Origin: Ralstonia thomasii
GTDB taxonomy: Bacteria; Pseudomonadota; Gammaproteobacteria; Burkholderiales; Burkholderiaceae
Assembly: GCF_958405895.1 (NCBI RefSeq)
Contig: NZ_CATZAR010000008.1
Reading direction: 5' to 3' (one strand)
DNA: 64,000 nucleotides
Under the pieces are notes generated by a model, which worked only from the letters and a program-made list of their open reading frames with translations, did no database searches and was not told the origin of the DNA. Position numbers and translations under genes: made by a program. Within the stretch, counting starts at the first letter, position 1; every line of letters begins with the position of its first letter. Below are positions 1 to 9,870 of this stretch, one piece after another.

Positions 1-885
1 GAGCCCCTACAGACGCTCATGGCCCAGCAGGCATCCCAAGGCCCGGCGCCGGTTTGGATCAACCTGGAATACCTGAGCGCCGAGGACTGGGTTGCCGAAC
101 ATCACGCGATGCAGTCGCCACATCTGCGACTGCCGCTCGTCAAGCACTTCTTCTTCCCCGGTTTTGCACGCAACACCGGCGGCGTACTGCGGGAGTCGCA
201 TCTTGGCGCGCAACGCAAGACGTTCGAGGTAAGCCCCGCCGCCCACCAGGCCTTATGGCACCGACTCGGAGTCGACGACCTGATGCGCGACAACCCTGAC
301 GCCCTGCGCGTCAGCCTGTTCGCCTATGCCAACTCGGCGCTGCCAACGCTGGCCGCTCAATGGGAAGCCTCACCCCAACCGGTGATCTGCCTGGTGCCGG
401 AGGGCCTGGCCGCCAGACAGATCGCCGAGCTATTCGGCGACGCCGACGCCGCCAGAACCGGCGCGCGATGGGCGCGCGGCAACCTGAGCGTGGCGGTCGT
501 GCCTTTCGTGCCGCAAGAGCACTACGACCCGCTGCTCTGGGCATGCGACATCAATTTCGTGCGCGGTGAAGACTCGTTCGTGCGTGCCCAATGGGCGCTG
601 AAACCGTTTGTCTGGCACATCTACCCCCAAAGCGACGACGTACACCTCGCGAAACTGGACGCTTTTCTGGCTCGCTATACCCCCGCTCTGGCAGAGGCCG
701 ACGCCAAGGCGCTTATCGCCTTCTGGCACGCCTGGAATGGTGCGCCAGCGCCACTCAACTGGACGGACTTTGCAGCCGCCGCGCCTCGCCTGCGCGCACG
801 GGCCGTCACTTGGGAGCAAAGCTTGATGCAACTAGGCGATCTCGCCGCGAATCTGGTGGCATTTTGCGAAAAACAGGTAAAATAG
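1..885 (+). CDS. earP: EF-P arginine rhamnosyltransferase EarP (C-terminal part)
   Basis: The reading frame is open from base 1 to a TAG at 883-885, so the 294 residues seen are the C-terminal three quarters of a protein that begins before the window; family members run to roughly 370-390 residues. EarP transfers rhamnose from dTDP-L-rhamnose to an arginine of elongation factor P, which lets EF-P relieve stalling at polyproline. The segment WINLEYLSAEDWV near the start of the visible part resembles the nucleotide-sugar-binding core of EarP. The next gene downstream encodes EF-P with an arginine at the modified position, which is the classic pairing. Recognition is by protein resemblance; the true start cannot be seen. 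Confidence 0.93.
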   Translation, partial: EPLQTLMAQQASQGPAPVWINLEYLSAEDWVAEHHAMQSPHLRLPLVKHFFFPGFARNTGGVLRESHLGAQRKTFEVSPAAHQALWHRLGVDDLMRDNPDALRVSLFAYANSALPTLAAQWEASPQPVICLVPEGLAARQIAELFGDADAARTGARWARGNLSVAVVPFVPQEHYDPLLWACDINFVRGEDSFVRAQWALKPFVWHIYPQSDDVHLAKLDAFLARYTPALAEADAKALIAFWHAWNGAPAPLNWTDFAAAAPRLRARAVTWEQSLMQLGDLAANLVAFCEKQVK

Positions 886-1001
886 CGGGCTGATCTGTAT
901 GCGACCCCCGGCTCTGACCTGGTTCGCGCGGCCCGGAGGGTATCGCGCGGTGCTTCGTTGCTTGGCGCGCATCGAACCCTCTTACTCTCAGGAAATGTGA
1001 A

Positions 1002-1577
1002 ATGGCTTTGAAAATCGCGCAAGAACTTCGCGCTGGCAACGTGTTCATGATCGGCAACGACGCAATGGTCGTGCTCAAGACCGAGTACAGCCGTTCGGGC
1101 CGTTCGGGCGCCGTCGTCAAGATGAAGTACAAGAACCTGCTGACCGGCGCAGGCGGCGAGTCGGTGTTCAACGCCGACGACAAGATGGACCAGGTCATCC
1201 TGGAGAAGAAGGAAGCCGAGTACTCCTACTTCGACGGCACGATGTACGTGTTCATGGATCCGGTCACCTACGAACAATACAACGTTGAGCCCGCCGCCAT
1301 GGGCAGCGCGTTGAACTACCTGCAAGACGGCATGAAGGTCGAAGTGACGTTCTACAACGAGAACGCCATCTCGGTGGAACTGCCGACCACGGTTGTCCGC
1401 GAAATCGTCTACACCGAACCGGCTGTCAAGGGCGACACGTCGTCGGGTAAGGTTCTGAAGGCGGCTCGCATCAACGACAACGAAGAATTCACGATCATGG
1501 TCCCGCTGTTCTGCAACATCGGCGAGAAGATCGAAATCGACACGCGTACCGACGAGTACCGCAGCCGCGCCAAGTAA
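1002..1577 (+). CDS. efp: Elongation factor P (arginine-32-type)
   Basis: This 191-residue protein has the full length of EF-P, a three-domain tRNA-mimicking factor that binds between the P and E sites and promotes peptide bonds at proline stretches. The tip loop of domain I reads SRSGRSG, and Arg34 here aligns with Arg32 of Pseudomonas EF-P, the residue rhamnosylated by EarP. Lysine-type EF-P, modified by EpmA, would carry lysine there. An AGGAAA ribosome site lies about 8 bases before the ATG. It follows earP by 116 bases and ends at a hairpin terminator, so the two may be co-transcribed or efp may have its own promoter in the gap. Confidence 0.98.
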   Translation: MALKIAQELRAGNVFMIGNDAMVVLKTEYSRSGRSGAVVKMKYKNLLTGAGGESVFNADDKMDQVILEKKEAEYSYFDGTMYVFMDPVTYEQYNVEPAAMGSALNYLQDGMKVEVTFYNENAISVELPTTVVREIVYTEPAVKGDTSSGKVLKAARINDNEEFTIMVPLFCNIGEKIEIDTRTDEYRSRAK

Positions 1578-1599
1578 GAGCTGGCGTCGCAGCAAGCAG

Positions 1600-1626
1600 A
1601 AAGGCTCCCTCGGGAGCCTTTTCTTT
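1600..1626 (+). terminator. Intrinsic terminator of efp
   Basis: An 8-9 base-pair hairpin, AAGGCTCCC paired with GGGAGCCTT, is followed by TTCTTTT. It lies 22 bases after the efp stop and in front of the convergent nagZ. The T-run favours the plus strand. Confidence 0.9.
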
Positions 1627-1652
1627 TGCGATCGCGTTTTTGCGTTTTGGCG

Positions 1653-2702
1653 CTACGCGATGAGTTTCGCCTCGCGCAACGTACGCAGCGCCTGCTTGTA
1701 GGCCGATTGCTGCTGCAACTTGGCCCAGTCCTTCTCGGCCCGGCCGCCAAACAGCCGGCGCACGCGCCGCTGCGATGCCTTGCCCATCGACACGTCCAGC
1801 TCGCCGAGCAATTGATCGGCCTTGTCCGGCGCATTACAGATCAGCACCATGTCGCAGCCGGCCGTGAGCGCTGCTCGCGCACCGTCGACCACCGTGCCGG
1901 CAACGCTCGCGCCTTCCATGCTCAGGTCATCGCTGAAGATCACGCCGTCAAAGTTGAAATGCGCGCGCAGCATGTCCTGCAGCCAGAAGCGAGAGAAGCC
2001 TGCCGGGTTCGGATCGACCGCTGAATAAATCACGTGCGCCGGCATCACGGATTGCAGGCCGATGCCCATCCAGCCGTAAGGCTGCGCGTCGTCAGCGAGG
2101 ATGGCCTCCAGCGGACGCTCGTCCACCGGCACGGCGACGTGCGAATCAGCCTGGACGTAGCCGTGACCGGGGAAATGCTTGCCGCAGTTGGACATGCCAG
2201 CCAGGCGCAGGCCCAGCGTCAGGTGGTTGGCAAGCATCGTAACCACCCGCGGGTCGCGATGAAACGCGCGATCGCCGATCACGCTGCTGCTGCCGTAGTC
2301 GAGATCGAGCACGGGCGTGAAGCTGAGGTCGATATCGCACGCCCTCAGTTCAGCGGCCAGCACGTAGCCGCAGGCGGTGGCAGCGCGCGTGGCGGCCAGC
2401 ACATCGGCGTCCCATAGCTTGCCCAGCGCGCCCATGGCGGGCAGGTGCGTGAAACCGTCGGTCTTGGCGCGCTGCACGCGACCGCCTTCGTGGTCGATGC
2501 AAATCAGCACGTCATTACGAATGGCGCGAATGGCTTGCGTGAGCGCCGTCAACTGCGCGCGCGATTCAAAGTTGCGGGCAAACAGGATCACGCCGCCCGT
2601 CAATGGATGGGCAATGCGTCGAACATCGTCGAGGCCGAGTTCCAGGCCGGCAACATCCAGAACGATCGGGCCTGGACGCTTCTGCTTCTTGGTTTGAGTC
2701 AT
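1653..2702 (-). CDS. nagZ: Beta-N-acetylhexosaminidase (GH3)
   Basis: The 349-residue protein is a cytoplasmic family 3 glycosidase that removes N-acetylglucosamine from anhydromuropeptides during cell-wall recycling. Visible motifs are KHFPGHG (175-181), with the general acid/base histidine typical of bacterial NagZ, then DSHVAVP (186-192), and SDDLSMEGA (257-265), which carries the nucleophilic aspartate. No signal peptide is seen, in keeping with a cytoplasmic enzyme. Its ATG overlaps the acpS stop as ATGA, so it is the last gene of the long minus-strand block. Product recognition is firm. Confidence 0.96.
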   Translation of the reverse strand: MTQTKKQKRPGPIVLDVAGLELGLDDVRRIAHPLTGGVILFARNFESRAQLTALTQAIRAIRNDVLICIDHEGGRVQRAKTDGFTHLPAMGALGKLWDADVLAATRAATACGYVLAAELRACDIDLSFTPVLDLDYGSSSVIGDRAFHRDPRVVTMLANHLTLGLRLAGMSNCGKHFPGHGYVQADSHVAVPVDERPLEAILADDAQPYGWMGIGLQSVMPAHVIYSAVDPNPAGFSRFWLQDMLRAHFNFDGVIFSDDLSMEGASVAGTVVDGARAALTAGCDMVLICNAPDKADQLLGELDVSMGKASQRRVRRLFGGRAEKDWAKLQQQSAYKQALRTLREAKLIA

Positions 2703-3142
2703 GCGGAGGATTTGGTTTGCAACTCGGCAACGGCGAAGGCGACTGCGTAGTCGCGCTCGTCCGTCACACTGATCTGGATATGAAGGCCATGCTGCGCGAT
2801 CCAGTCGGCCAGTTCACCGCTGTAGTGCACCACCGGTTGGCCGGATGGCAAGTTCAGCGTCTGTACCGCACGCCACGTCATCGGCCAGCGCATGCCCAGG
2901 CCGATGGCCTTGGACACGGCTTCCTTGGCGGCAAAGCGCGTGGCAAGAAACGCAAGGCCCCGCCGCTCAGAGCGCGCCTTGCGGGCATGGTAGACGCGCA
3001 GCTCTTCGGGGCCCAGCACCTTTTCGGCGAAGCGGCCGTTGGTCCGCTGCATCACGCCTTCGACGCGCTCGATCTGGATGATGTCGGTGCCGATGCCGTA
3101 AATCGCACCGGACACCGAGGCGGCTGCGCCCCGTCCGCTCAT
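2699..3142 (-). CDS. acpS: Holo-[acyl-carrier-protein] synthase
   Basis: AcpS transfers 4'-phosphopantetheine from coenzyme A to the serine of apo-ACP; its substrate, AcpP, is encoded in the same block at 16132-16371. The protein has the family signatures [11 protein letters not shown] near the N-terminus and [13 protein letters not shown] in the middle, which supply magnesium and CoA ligands. I chose the ATG at 3142, which overlaps the pdxJ stop as ATGA and gives 147 residues, close to the family length of about 125-145. A longer frame upstream runs entirely inside pdxJ and adds sequence without similarity. The acpS stop overlaps the nagZ start, so the three genes are translationally coupled. 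Confidence 0.95.
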
Positions 3143-3930
3143 ACAGGCACGCCCGGGTGTGCGGCCGCCGGGGTCGTGGACGACAGCCGAGCCGCAACCA
3201 TGATCGCCTTCATCTCGCGCACCGCGTTCTGCCACCCGGCAAACACCGCATGCGCAACGACGGCGTGGCCGATGTTGAGTTCATGAATGCCGGCGATGGC
3301 CGCGATCGGCTGCACGTTCGTGTAGTGGAGGCCGTGGCCAGCGTTCACACGCACGCCCCAGCGGATGCCCTCTTCCACCGCGGTCTCGATGCGGACGAGT
3401 TCCGCCCGCAGCTCAGCATCGTCGGTCGCTTCGGCATAGCGGCCCGTATGCAGTTCGATGACGGGAGCACCGGCAGCGGCGGCCGCCTCGATCTGTGCCG
3501 CATCCGGATCGATGAACAGCGACACGCGGATGCCCGCATCGGCCAGCTGCTTACAAGCGGCTTGCACCTTGGCAAAACCGCCCACCACGTCCAGGCCGCC
3601 TTCGGTGGTCACTTCCTGACGGCGCTCGGGCACGAGGCAGACGTCTTGGGGGCCGATATCGCACGCGATGTCGAGCATCTCCTGCGTGACGGCGCACTCC
3701 AGGTTCATGCGGGTGCGCAGTTGCGGCCGCAGCGCGCGCACATCGGCGTCCTTGATGTGGCGGCGATCTTCGCGCAGGTGCAGGGTAATGAGATCGGCGC
3801 CGGCTTCTTCGGCCAACAGCGCCGCGGCGATCGGGTCCGGGTAGGTGGTGCCGCGCGCGTTGCGCAGCGTGGCGACGTGGTCGATATTGATGCCCAGGTC
3901 GATGATTCCCGGCGAGGCATGAAAGATCAT
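3139..3930 (-). CDS. pdxJ: Pyridoxine 5'-phosphate synthase
   Basis: PdxJ condenses 1-deoxy-D-xylulose 5-phosphate with 3-amino-2-oxopropyl phosphate to pyridoxine 5'-phosphate in the DXP-dependent vitamin B6 route. The 263-residue TIM-barrel protein shows the N-terminal motif [17 protein letters not shown] (12-28), the segment HLREDRRHI (51-59) with the active-site histidine, and the phosphate-binding region [11 protein letters not shown] near the C-terminus. It overlaps recO by 4 bases upstream and acpS by 4 bases downstream. The recO-pdxJ-acpS order is the same as in enterobacteria. Confidence 0.97.
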
Positions 3931-4748
3931 AGTTTCTGCAAGTCGATCAGGATCTGGCGCGTCGAAAGCGGCGTGCCATGCAAATGATAATGCAGCAGGA
4001 AACGCATCAGGCTGCGGCTTTGCTGCGCGGTCGTGGGGCGCGAGGCGTAATCGTCGTGTTCCATGTCGATCAGCGTCTGGCCGCGCAACACAGGCCAGGA
4101 CGATGGATCGCTGGGAAGCGTCCGCCGGATGCCGCGCTCGGGGTGATAGACGTATTCGGCGTCGGCCTGCACGGGTTCGCCGTCGATGCAGCGATCGAGC
4201 TGCGCGGCAAAGCCGGTCTCACGCAGCAGCACACGTTCGAACGCCCGCAGCGTGAAGGCCGCGGGTTCGCCATGGGCAAGCTTATTGAGTGTTTCGACGT
4301 AATGCGCGAACAGTACCGGATGGCCGTCTTCGCGGGCGACGAACTTGACGAGCAGTTCGTTCAGATAGAACCCGGATAGCAGCCCCTCGCCGCCCAGCGG
4401 CAACATGCCGCCCACCCACTCGGCGCGAGTCAGCGTGCGCACATCACCGCGACCGCTCCAGGACAGCGACAGCGGCTGGAACGTCTGCAACACCGCACGC
4501 AACGCCGAATGCGGACGCTTGGCCCCCTTGGCGACCAGCGCCATGCGCCCGTAGTCCGGCGTGAAGACGTCGATGATGAGGCTGGTTTCCCGATACGGAT
4601 AACTGTGCAGCACGAAGGCCGGCTGCGCAGCAACACGTGTTTCGGAACGCCCGGCAGGAAAGCTCCTGCGCGGCGCGGCGCCGGCAACGCCCTCCTCGGC
4701 CAGCCATTCCGCGGCCTCGTCCGGAATCGGATCGGATCGTCCCGCCAT
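3927..4748 (-). CDS. recO: DNA repair protein RecO
   Basis: RecO anneals single strands and helps load RecA onto SSB-coated DNA in the RecFOR pathway. The OB-fold core begins near residue 44 with [20 protein letters not shown] and continues through [14 protein letters not shown], both typical of RecO. The ATG at 4748 gives 273 residues; about 40 N-terminal residues precede the conserved domain, so a slightly later start cannot be ruled out. An in-frame extension further upstream overlaps era and looks spurious. The gene sits 31 bases after era and overlaps pdxJ by 4. Confidence 0.92.
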
Positions 4749-4779
4749 CGAACGTGTGTAGAGTGGCCCGGCTAGGTGG

Positions 4780-5718
4780 TTATTCGTAGCCGTAGGCGCG
4801 CAGGCCGGCTTCGTTGTCGGCCCAACCGCTCTTGACCTTGATCCAGACCTCCAGATACACCTTGCCGTCGAACAGCTTTTCCATGTCCATGCGGGCTTCG
4901 GTGGAGATCTGCTTGAGCTTGGCGCCCTTCGCACCGATGATCATCGCCTTGTGGGCATCGCGATCGACCAGAATGGTCACGAACACGCGGCGCAGGCGAC
5001 CTTCGGTTTCGAATTTGTCGACGATGACGGTGCTGGAATACGGTAACTCGTCGCCAGTCCAGCGGAAGACCTTCTCACGAACAATTTCGGCGGCCAGGAA
5101 GCGCTCGCTGCGATCGGTCAGCGCTTCCGGGTCGTACATCGGTTCGCCTTCCGGCAGGTACGGGCGCACGATGCCGAGCAAGCGGTCGATGTCGTCGCGA
5201 TTCTTGGCCGACATCGGCACGATTTCGGCAAACGGAAACACCTGTGCCATGTCCTGCAGGAACACGGCGACCATCTCGGCGCGCGTGTACGCATCGAGCC
5301 GGTCGACCTTATTGACGATCAGGATCACGGGCGTCTCGCGCGGCAGCAGCGAGAGCACCTTCTCGTCGTCCGGGCCATAGCGGCCGGCTTCGACCACGAA
5401 CAACACGGCATCCACCGACGTGAGCGTGGACGTGACCGCGCGGTTCAGCGACCGGTTCAGCGCGGTGGCGTGACGCGTCTGGAAGCCCGGCGTATCGACG
5501 AAGACGAACTGCGCGTCATCCGTCGTCTGAATGCCAGTGATGCGGTGGCGCGTGGTCTGCGCCTTGCGCGATGTGATGCTGACTTTCTGGCCCACGAGGG
5601 CGTTCATCAGCGTGGATTTGCCGACGTTCGGCCGCCCAACAATGGCGACCATGCCGCAGCGGAACCCCTCCGGCACGCCAGATTCTGGCTGCGGAGGCTG
5701 CAATGGGGTGTCGCTCAT
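4780..5718 (-). CDS. era: GTPase Era
   Basis: Era is an essential GTPase that binds the 3' end of 16S rRNA and assists maturation of the small subunit. The 312-residue protein has G1 GRPNVGKST (28-36), G3 DTPG (75-78), G4 NKVD (136-139) and a C-terminal KH RNA-binding domain with the loop GAKGAKLKQIS. Length and order match the family. It follows rnc by 8 bases, a coupling kept in many proteobacteria, where RNase III processes the rRNA precursor on which Era acts. Confidence 0.98.
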   Translation of the reverse strand: MSDTPLQPPQPESGVPEGFRCGMVAIVGRPNVGKSTLMNALVGQKVSITSRKAQTTRHRITGIQTTDDAQFVFVDTPGFQTRHATALNRSLNRAVTSTLTSVDAVLFVVEAGRYGPDDEKVLSLLPRETPVILIVNKVDRLDAYTRAEMVAVFLQDMAQVFPFAEIVPMSAKNRDDIDRLLGIVRPYLPEGEPMYDPEALTDRSERFLAAEIVREKVFRWTGDELPYSSTVIVDKFETEGRLRRVFVTILVDRDAHKAMIIGAKGAKLKQISTEARMDMEKLFDGKVYLEVWIKVKSGWADNEAGLRAYGYE

Positions 5719-5726
5719 TTACCTGA

Positions 5727-6497
5727 TTATTCCTTCAACCTGAGAGACAACTGCGGATCGGGCGGCGTGGCCTGCTTGCGCGTCTTGCCGGTGCGCTCGG
5801 CGCGGCTGCGCTTGACGAGCTGCGGCACCAGGCGATGCGCTTCATCCAGGGCCAGCTTGGCCGCCGACTGTTCGGCCGCGCGCCGCGATGCCCCGCTGCC
5901 GGAGACGCGAATCTCCAGCTTGGGAATCGAGCACTCGACCTCGAATTGCTGATTATGCGCCGCGCCGTGGGTGGCCACCACCGTGTACAGCGGCAACGCG
6001 ATCTTGTGACCTTGGAGGTACTCCTGCAACAGCGTCTTGGCGTCCTTGCCGAGCGTGCGCGGGTCCACCTGCTCGAGGATGGGGATGTACAGCTTGCGAA
6101 TCAGCGTGCGGGCTGCATCGAAGCCACCGTCGAGAAACACCGCCCCGAAAATCGCTTCCAGCGCATCGGCCAGGATAGATGGGCGGCGGAAACCTCCGCT
6201 TTTCAACTCGCCTTCGCCCAAACGCAGGGCATCGGGCAACTGCAGCATCTGCGCGATCTCGTACAGCGCCTGTTGCTTGACCAGATTGGCCCGCACGCGC
6301 GACAGATCGCCCTCGTCCAGCTTGCCGAACATGCCGTAGAGCATGTCAGCGACGGCGCAATTCAGGATCGAATCGCCAAGAAATTCCAGGCGCTCGTTAT
6401 GCATCGCGCTGTGGCTGCGATGGGTGAGCGCCTGCTGCAGCAACTCCGGTTTGCTGAAGCGGTAGCCAAGACGTTGCTGTAGCGCATCCAAACTCAT
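5727..6497 (-). CDS. rnc: Ribonuclease III
   Basis: RNase III cuts double-stranded RNA, including the 16S/23S precursor stems. The signature ERLEFLGDSIL (35-45) carries the catalytic acidic residues, and a double-stranded RNA-binding domain follows at about residues 156-226. The 256-residue protein has a basic C-terminal tail of roughly 28 residues (SRAERTGKTRKQ and on) beyond the usual end; such tails occur in some beta-proteobacteria. The start lies one base after the end of the DUF4845 gene. Confidence 0.97.
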   Translation of the reverse strand: MSLDALQQRLGYRFSKPELLQQALTHRSHSAMHNERLEFLGDSILNCAVADMLYGMFGKLDEGDLSRVRANLVKQQALYEIAQMLQLPDALRLGEGELKSGGFRRPSILADALEAIFGAVFLDGGFDAARTLIRKLYIPILEQVDPRTLGKDAKTLLQEYLQGHKIALPLYTVVATHGAAHNQQFEVECSIPKLEIRVSGSGASRRAAEQSAAKLALDEAHRLVPQLVKRSRAERTGKTRKQATPPDPQLSLRLKE

Positions 6498-6498
6498 G

Positions 6499-6867
6499 TC
6501 AACGCTGGGTCCCCGAATAGGTGATCACCAGACCGATGGGGCCATACAAGGGGATCTCGCGCTTGTACGAGAAACGCACCGCCTGGATGGAGCCACCGCC
6601 GTCCAGCACTTCCAGATCTTCACCCTTGATCGAAGTGATGTCATCGATCGCGGCTTGCTTGTCAAAGGCGCTGGCCACCTCTTCGCGCGTGCTCGCACGC
6701 TCGCGCGCCTGCTTAACAGCACGTGTGATGGCCTGGTATTCCATCAGGCTCGGCACAGACCGAATGGCCGGCAGCACAAACGTAATCAGCACGATGATGC
6801 CGATCAGCATGCCAAACATCGTAATCCCGCGCGACGGGCGTTTCAGACCGGCCTGACGAATCCGCAT
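6499..6867 (-). CDS. DUF4845 single-span membrane protein
   Basis: This protein of unknown function has one hydrophobic segment close to the N-terminus (GITMFGMLIGIIVLITFVL, about residues 13-31), followed by a soluble domain of some 85 residues. The layout recalls type IV pilin-like proteins, but no prepilin cleavage motif is clear. I chose the ATG at 6867 because GGGGGAAA stands just before it, giving 122 residues; an alternative GTG at 6921 lies directly after lepB and has a weaker site. It lies between lepB and rnc, a place where DUF4845 genes are common in beta- and gamma-proteobacteria. Function is unknown; a link to secretion or envelope biology is inference from location only. Confidence 0.85.
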   Translation of the reverse strand: MRIRQAGLKRPSRGITMFGMLIGIIVLITFVLPAIRSVPSLMEYQAITRAVKQARERASTREEVASAFDKQAAIDDITSIKGEDLEVLDGGGSIQAVRFSYKREIPLYGPIGLVITYSGTQR

Positions 6868-6929
6868 TGCATTTCCCCCGTTTTGCAATTGCCGAGTTTC
6901 AATAAGAGATTTTTGCTTCACTTACGGGA

Positions 6930-7823
6930 TCAATGGAAACCACCGATCCGCTTCAGGTCACCCAGGTTCATCCAGATGAAGAACGCTTTCCCGACGATGT
7001 TCTTGTCCGGCACGAAGCCCCAATAGCGGGAGTCCGCGCTGTTGTCGCGATTATCGCCCATCATAAAATAGTGACCTGCAGGTACCTTGCAGGTGAAGCC
7101 GGTCTGATTGTAAGTGCAGTTTTCGCGGAACGGAAAATCATCCGGACCGGAGACATAGGCCGGGCGGTCGGCATCGTTCAGGATGTTGTGCGTCACGTTC
7201 CCCAGCGTCTCCTGGTACTGCTTCGAGTACGTCAGGCGCTCGCCATCAAGGTAATCGGACTGCGGCGCGTAGGTTGCCGGCTGGCCGTTCACGGTCAGGC
7301 GCTTGTTGTCATACTTCACCACGTCGCCGGGCACGCCGATCACGCGCTTGATGTAGTCCATCGACTCGTCTTTCGGATAGCGAAAGACCATCACGTCGCC
7401 ACGTTGCGGTTGATTGAGTTCGACGATCTTCTTGTTCACGATCGGCAAACGAATGCCATACGTGTACTTGTTGACCAGGATGAAATCGCCGATCTGCAGC
7501 GTCGGAATCATCGATCCCGACGGAATCTTGAACGGCTCGATCACGAACGAGCGCAGCAGGAACACCGCGGCGATCACCGGGAAGAAGCTGGCGGTGTACT
7601 CGAGCCACCACGGCTGGCGCAACTTGTCTTCAGCCAGTTGCAAACGCGCGGCACCGATGTCGCCGCCACCGCCGTACTGCGCCTGCACCTGCGCGCGAGC
7701 GTCGAATTCAGCCAGCGCCGTGGCCGCAGCCGCCTGACGCTGGCGCTGGAACACGAGCTTGTCAGCCACCCACGCGATACCAGTGAGGACGACGAGAACA
7801 AACAGAATCAGGGCGAAGTTCAT
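6930..7823 (-). CDS. lepB: Signal peptidase I
   Basis: LepB removes signal peptides from Sec- and Tat-exported proteins at the outer face of the inner membrane. The 297-residue protein has an N-terminal span (residues 3-20), a second span (about 79-95) and the Ser-Lys dyad: Ser104 in IPSGSMIPTL and Lys159 in DYIKRVIG. A later box, GHYFMMGDNRDNSADSR, is the conserved box E. The first cytoplasmic loop is rich in Ala and Gln. It follows lepA by 30 bases, the same order as in Escherichia coli. Confidence 0.97.
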   Translation of the reverse strand: MNFALILFVLVVLTGIAWVADKLVFQRQRQAAAATALAEFDARAQVQAQYGGGGDIGAARLQLAEDKLRQPWWLEYTASFFPVIAAVFLLRSFVIEPFKIPSGSMIPTLQIGDFILVNKYTYGIRLPIVNKKIVELNQPQRGDVMVFRYPKDESMDYIKRVIGVPGDVVKYDNKRLTVNGQPATYAPQSDYLDGERLTYSKQYQETLGNVTHNILNDADRPAYVSGPDDFPFRENCTYNQTGFTCKVPAGHYFMMGDNRDNSADSRYWGFVPDKNIVGKAFFIWMNLGDLKRIGGFH

Positions 7824-7853
7824 GGATGAGAGATCGTCCGAGCGATGTCTGGA

Positions 7854-9653
7854 TTATTTTTCTTCGACGCGCAGGATGGCCAGGAAGGCCTCTTGCGGAA
7901 TTTCAACGGTACCCACCTGCTTCATGCGCTTCTTGCCCTCTTTCTGCTTTTCGAGGAGCTTCTTCTTGCGCGAGATGTCACCGCCGTAGCACTTGGCCAG
8001 CACGTTCTTGCGCAGCGCCTTGACGTTTTCGCGGGCGATCACGTTCGCGCCAATGGCTGCCTGGATCGCTACGTCGTACATCTGGCGCGGAATGATCTCG
8101 CGCATCTTGGCGGCCACTTCACGGCCACGGTACGTGCTGTTCGAACGGTGGACGATGATGGACAGCGCATCGACCTTGTCGCCGTTGATAAGGATGTCGA
8201 CCTTGACCACGTCCGACACGCGGTATTCCTTGAACTCGTAGTCCATCGACGCATAACCGCGCGAGACAGATTTCAGCCGGTCGAAGAAGTCCAGCACGAT
8301 CTCGCCCATCGGGATTTCGTACGTCAACTGGACTTGGCGGCCGTGGTAGCTCATGTTGATCTGCGAGCCACGCTTCTGCTCGCACAATGTAATCACGGCG
8401 CCCACGTACTCCTGGGGCATGTACAGATTGACCGTGACGATCGGCTCGAGAATCGCCTCGATCTTGCTCGGGTCCGCCGGCATCTTGGCGGGGTTCTCCA
8501 CCTGCACCATCGTGCCGTCGCGCAGTTGCACCTGATAGACCACCGTCGGCGCAGTGGTGATCAGGTCCATGTCGAACTCGCGCTCCAGGCGCTCCTGCAC
8601 GATCTCCATGTGCAGCAGACCCAGGAAGCCGCAGCGGAAGCCGAAGCCCAGCGCCTGCGACACTTCCGGCTCGTATTGCAGCGACGCGTCATTGAGCTTG
8701 AGCTTTTCCAGCGATTCTCGCAGCGCTTCGTACTGATTGGCTTCCACCGGATACAGACCGGCAAACACCTGCGGCTTGACCTCCTTGAAGCCCGGCAGCG
8801 GCGCTTCGGCCTTGCGGGGCGCGACGTGGGTGATGGTGTCACCCACCTTGGCGGCCTTCAGCTCCTTGATGCCGGCGATGACGAAGCCGACCTGCCCTGC
8901 CGACAACGACTCACGCGGCACCGACTTCGGCGAGAACACGCCCACCTGTTCCACCAAGTGCTGCGCACCGGTCGCCATCAGCAGGACTTTGTCCTTGGCG
9001 CGCAGGGTACCGTTCACTACGCGCACCAGCATCACCACGCCGACGTAGTTGTCGAACCACGAGTCGATGATCAGCGCTTGCAGCGGCGCCGCCGGGTCGC
9101 CCTTCGGCGCCGGTACTTTGGCGATCAGCGCTTCCAGCACGTCGGCCACGCCCTCGCCGGTCTTGGCGGAGCAGCGCGTCGCGTCGGCAGCGTCGATGCC
9201 GATGACGTCTTCGATTTCCTGAATCGCGTTGTCCGGATCGGCCGCAGGCAAGTCAATCTTGTTGAGCACCGGCACCACTTCCACGCCCAGCTCAATGGCG
9301 GTGTAACAGTTGGCGACGGTTTGCGCTTCCACACCCTGGGAAGCATCGACCACCAGCAGAGCGCCTTCGCACGCGGACAGCGAGCGGCTGACTTCGTAGC
9401 TGAAGTCGACGTGCCCCGGGGTGTCGATCAGGTTGAGGTTATAGACCTTGCCATCCCGCGCCTTGTAGGACAACGCGGCGGTCTGCGCCTTGATCGTGAT
9501 GCCGCGCTCCTTCTCGATGTCCATCGAGTCCAGCACCTGGGCTTCCATCTCGCGGTCGGAGAGCCCGCCACACAACTGGATGATGCGATCGGCCAGCGTC
9601 GATTTGCCGTGGTCGATGTGGGCGATGATCGAGAAATTACGGATATTGTCCAT
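7854..9653 (-). CDS. lepA: Translation factor LepA (EF4)
   Basis: LepA is a ribosome-associated GTPase thought to affect initiation, ribosome assembly and translocation under stress. The start [19 protein letters not shown] holds G1 (AHIDHGKST, 11-19), and the ATG at 9653 gives exactly 599 residues, the same as the E. coli protein. The open frame continues 42 codons further upstream, but that part is Arg/Pro-rich and unlike the family. The C-terminal end is basic ([17 protein letters not shown]), as in other LepA proteins. A 217-base gap separates it from the upstream glutaredoxin-like gene, so a promoter may lie there. Confidence 0.98.
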
Positions 9654-9870
9654 CGAATGCGTCGAAAAGCGCCCATCCCGGGCGCGTCTGCCGGGCGCGC
9701 GAGGCGGGTCCGGCATGGCCGGCGCGCGTTGGCGGCGTCGGCGGGAGGTATTGGGTTCAAAGCCGAAGTTGCGGCACAATAATCGTGCAGTGCAAAAATC
9801 GGCGCTAACAGGCGATTTTACCGGATTTCAGAGGGCTCCCCGCGCCTCTTTTTGCGGCAGCGGCGTCGCG

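Noticed and set aside
7845..9782. Long antisense open frame over lepA
   Set aside because: Shadow of lepA; the product is His/Arg/Asp-rich with no recognisable domain.
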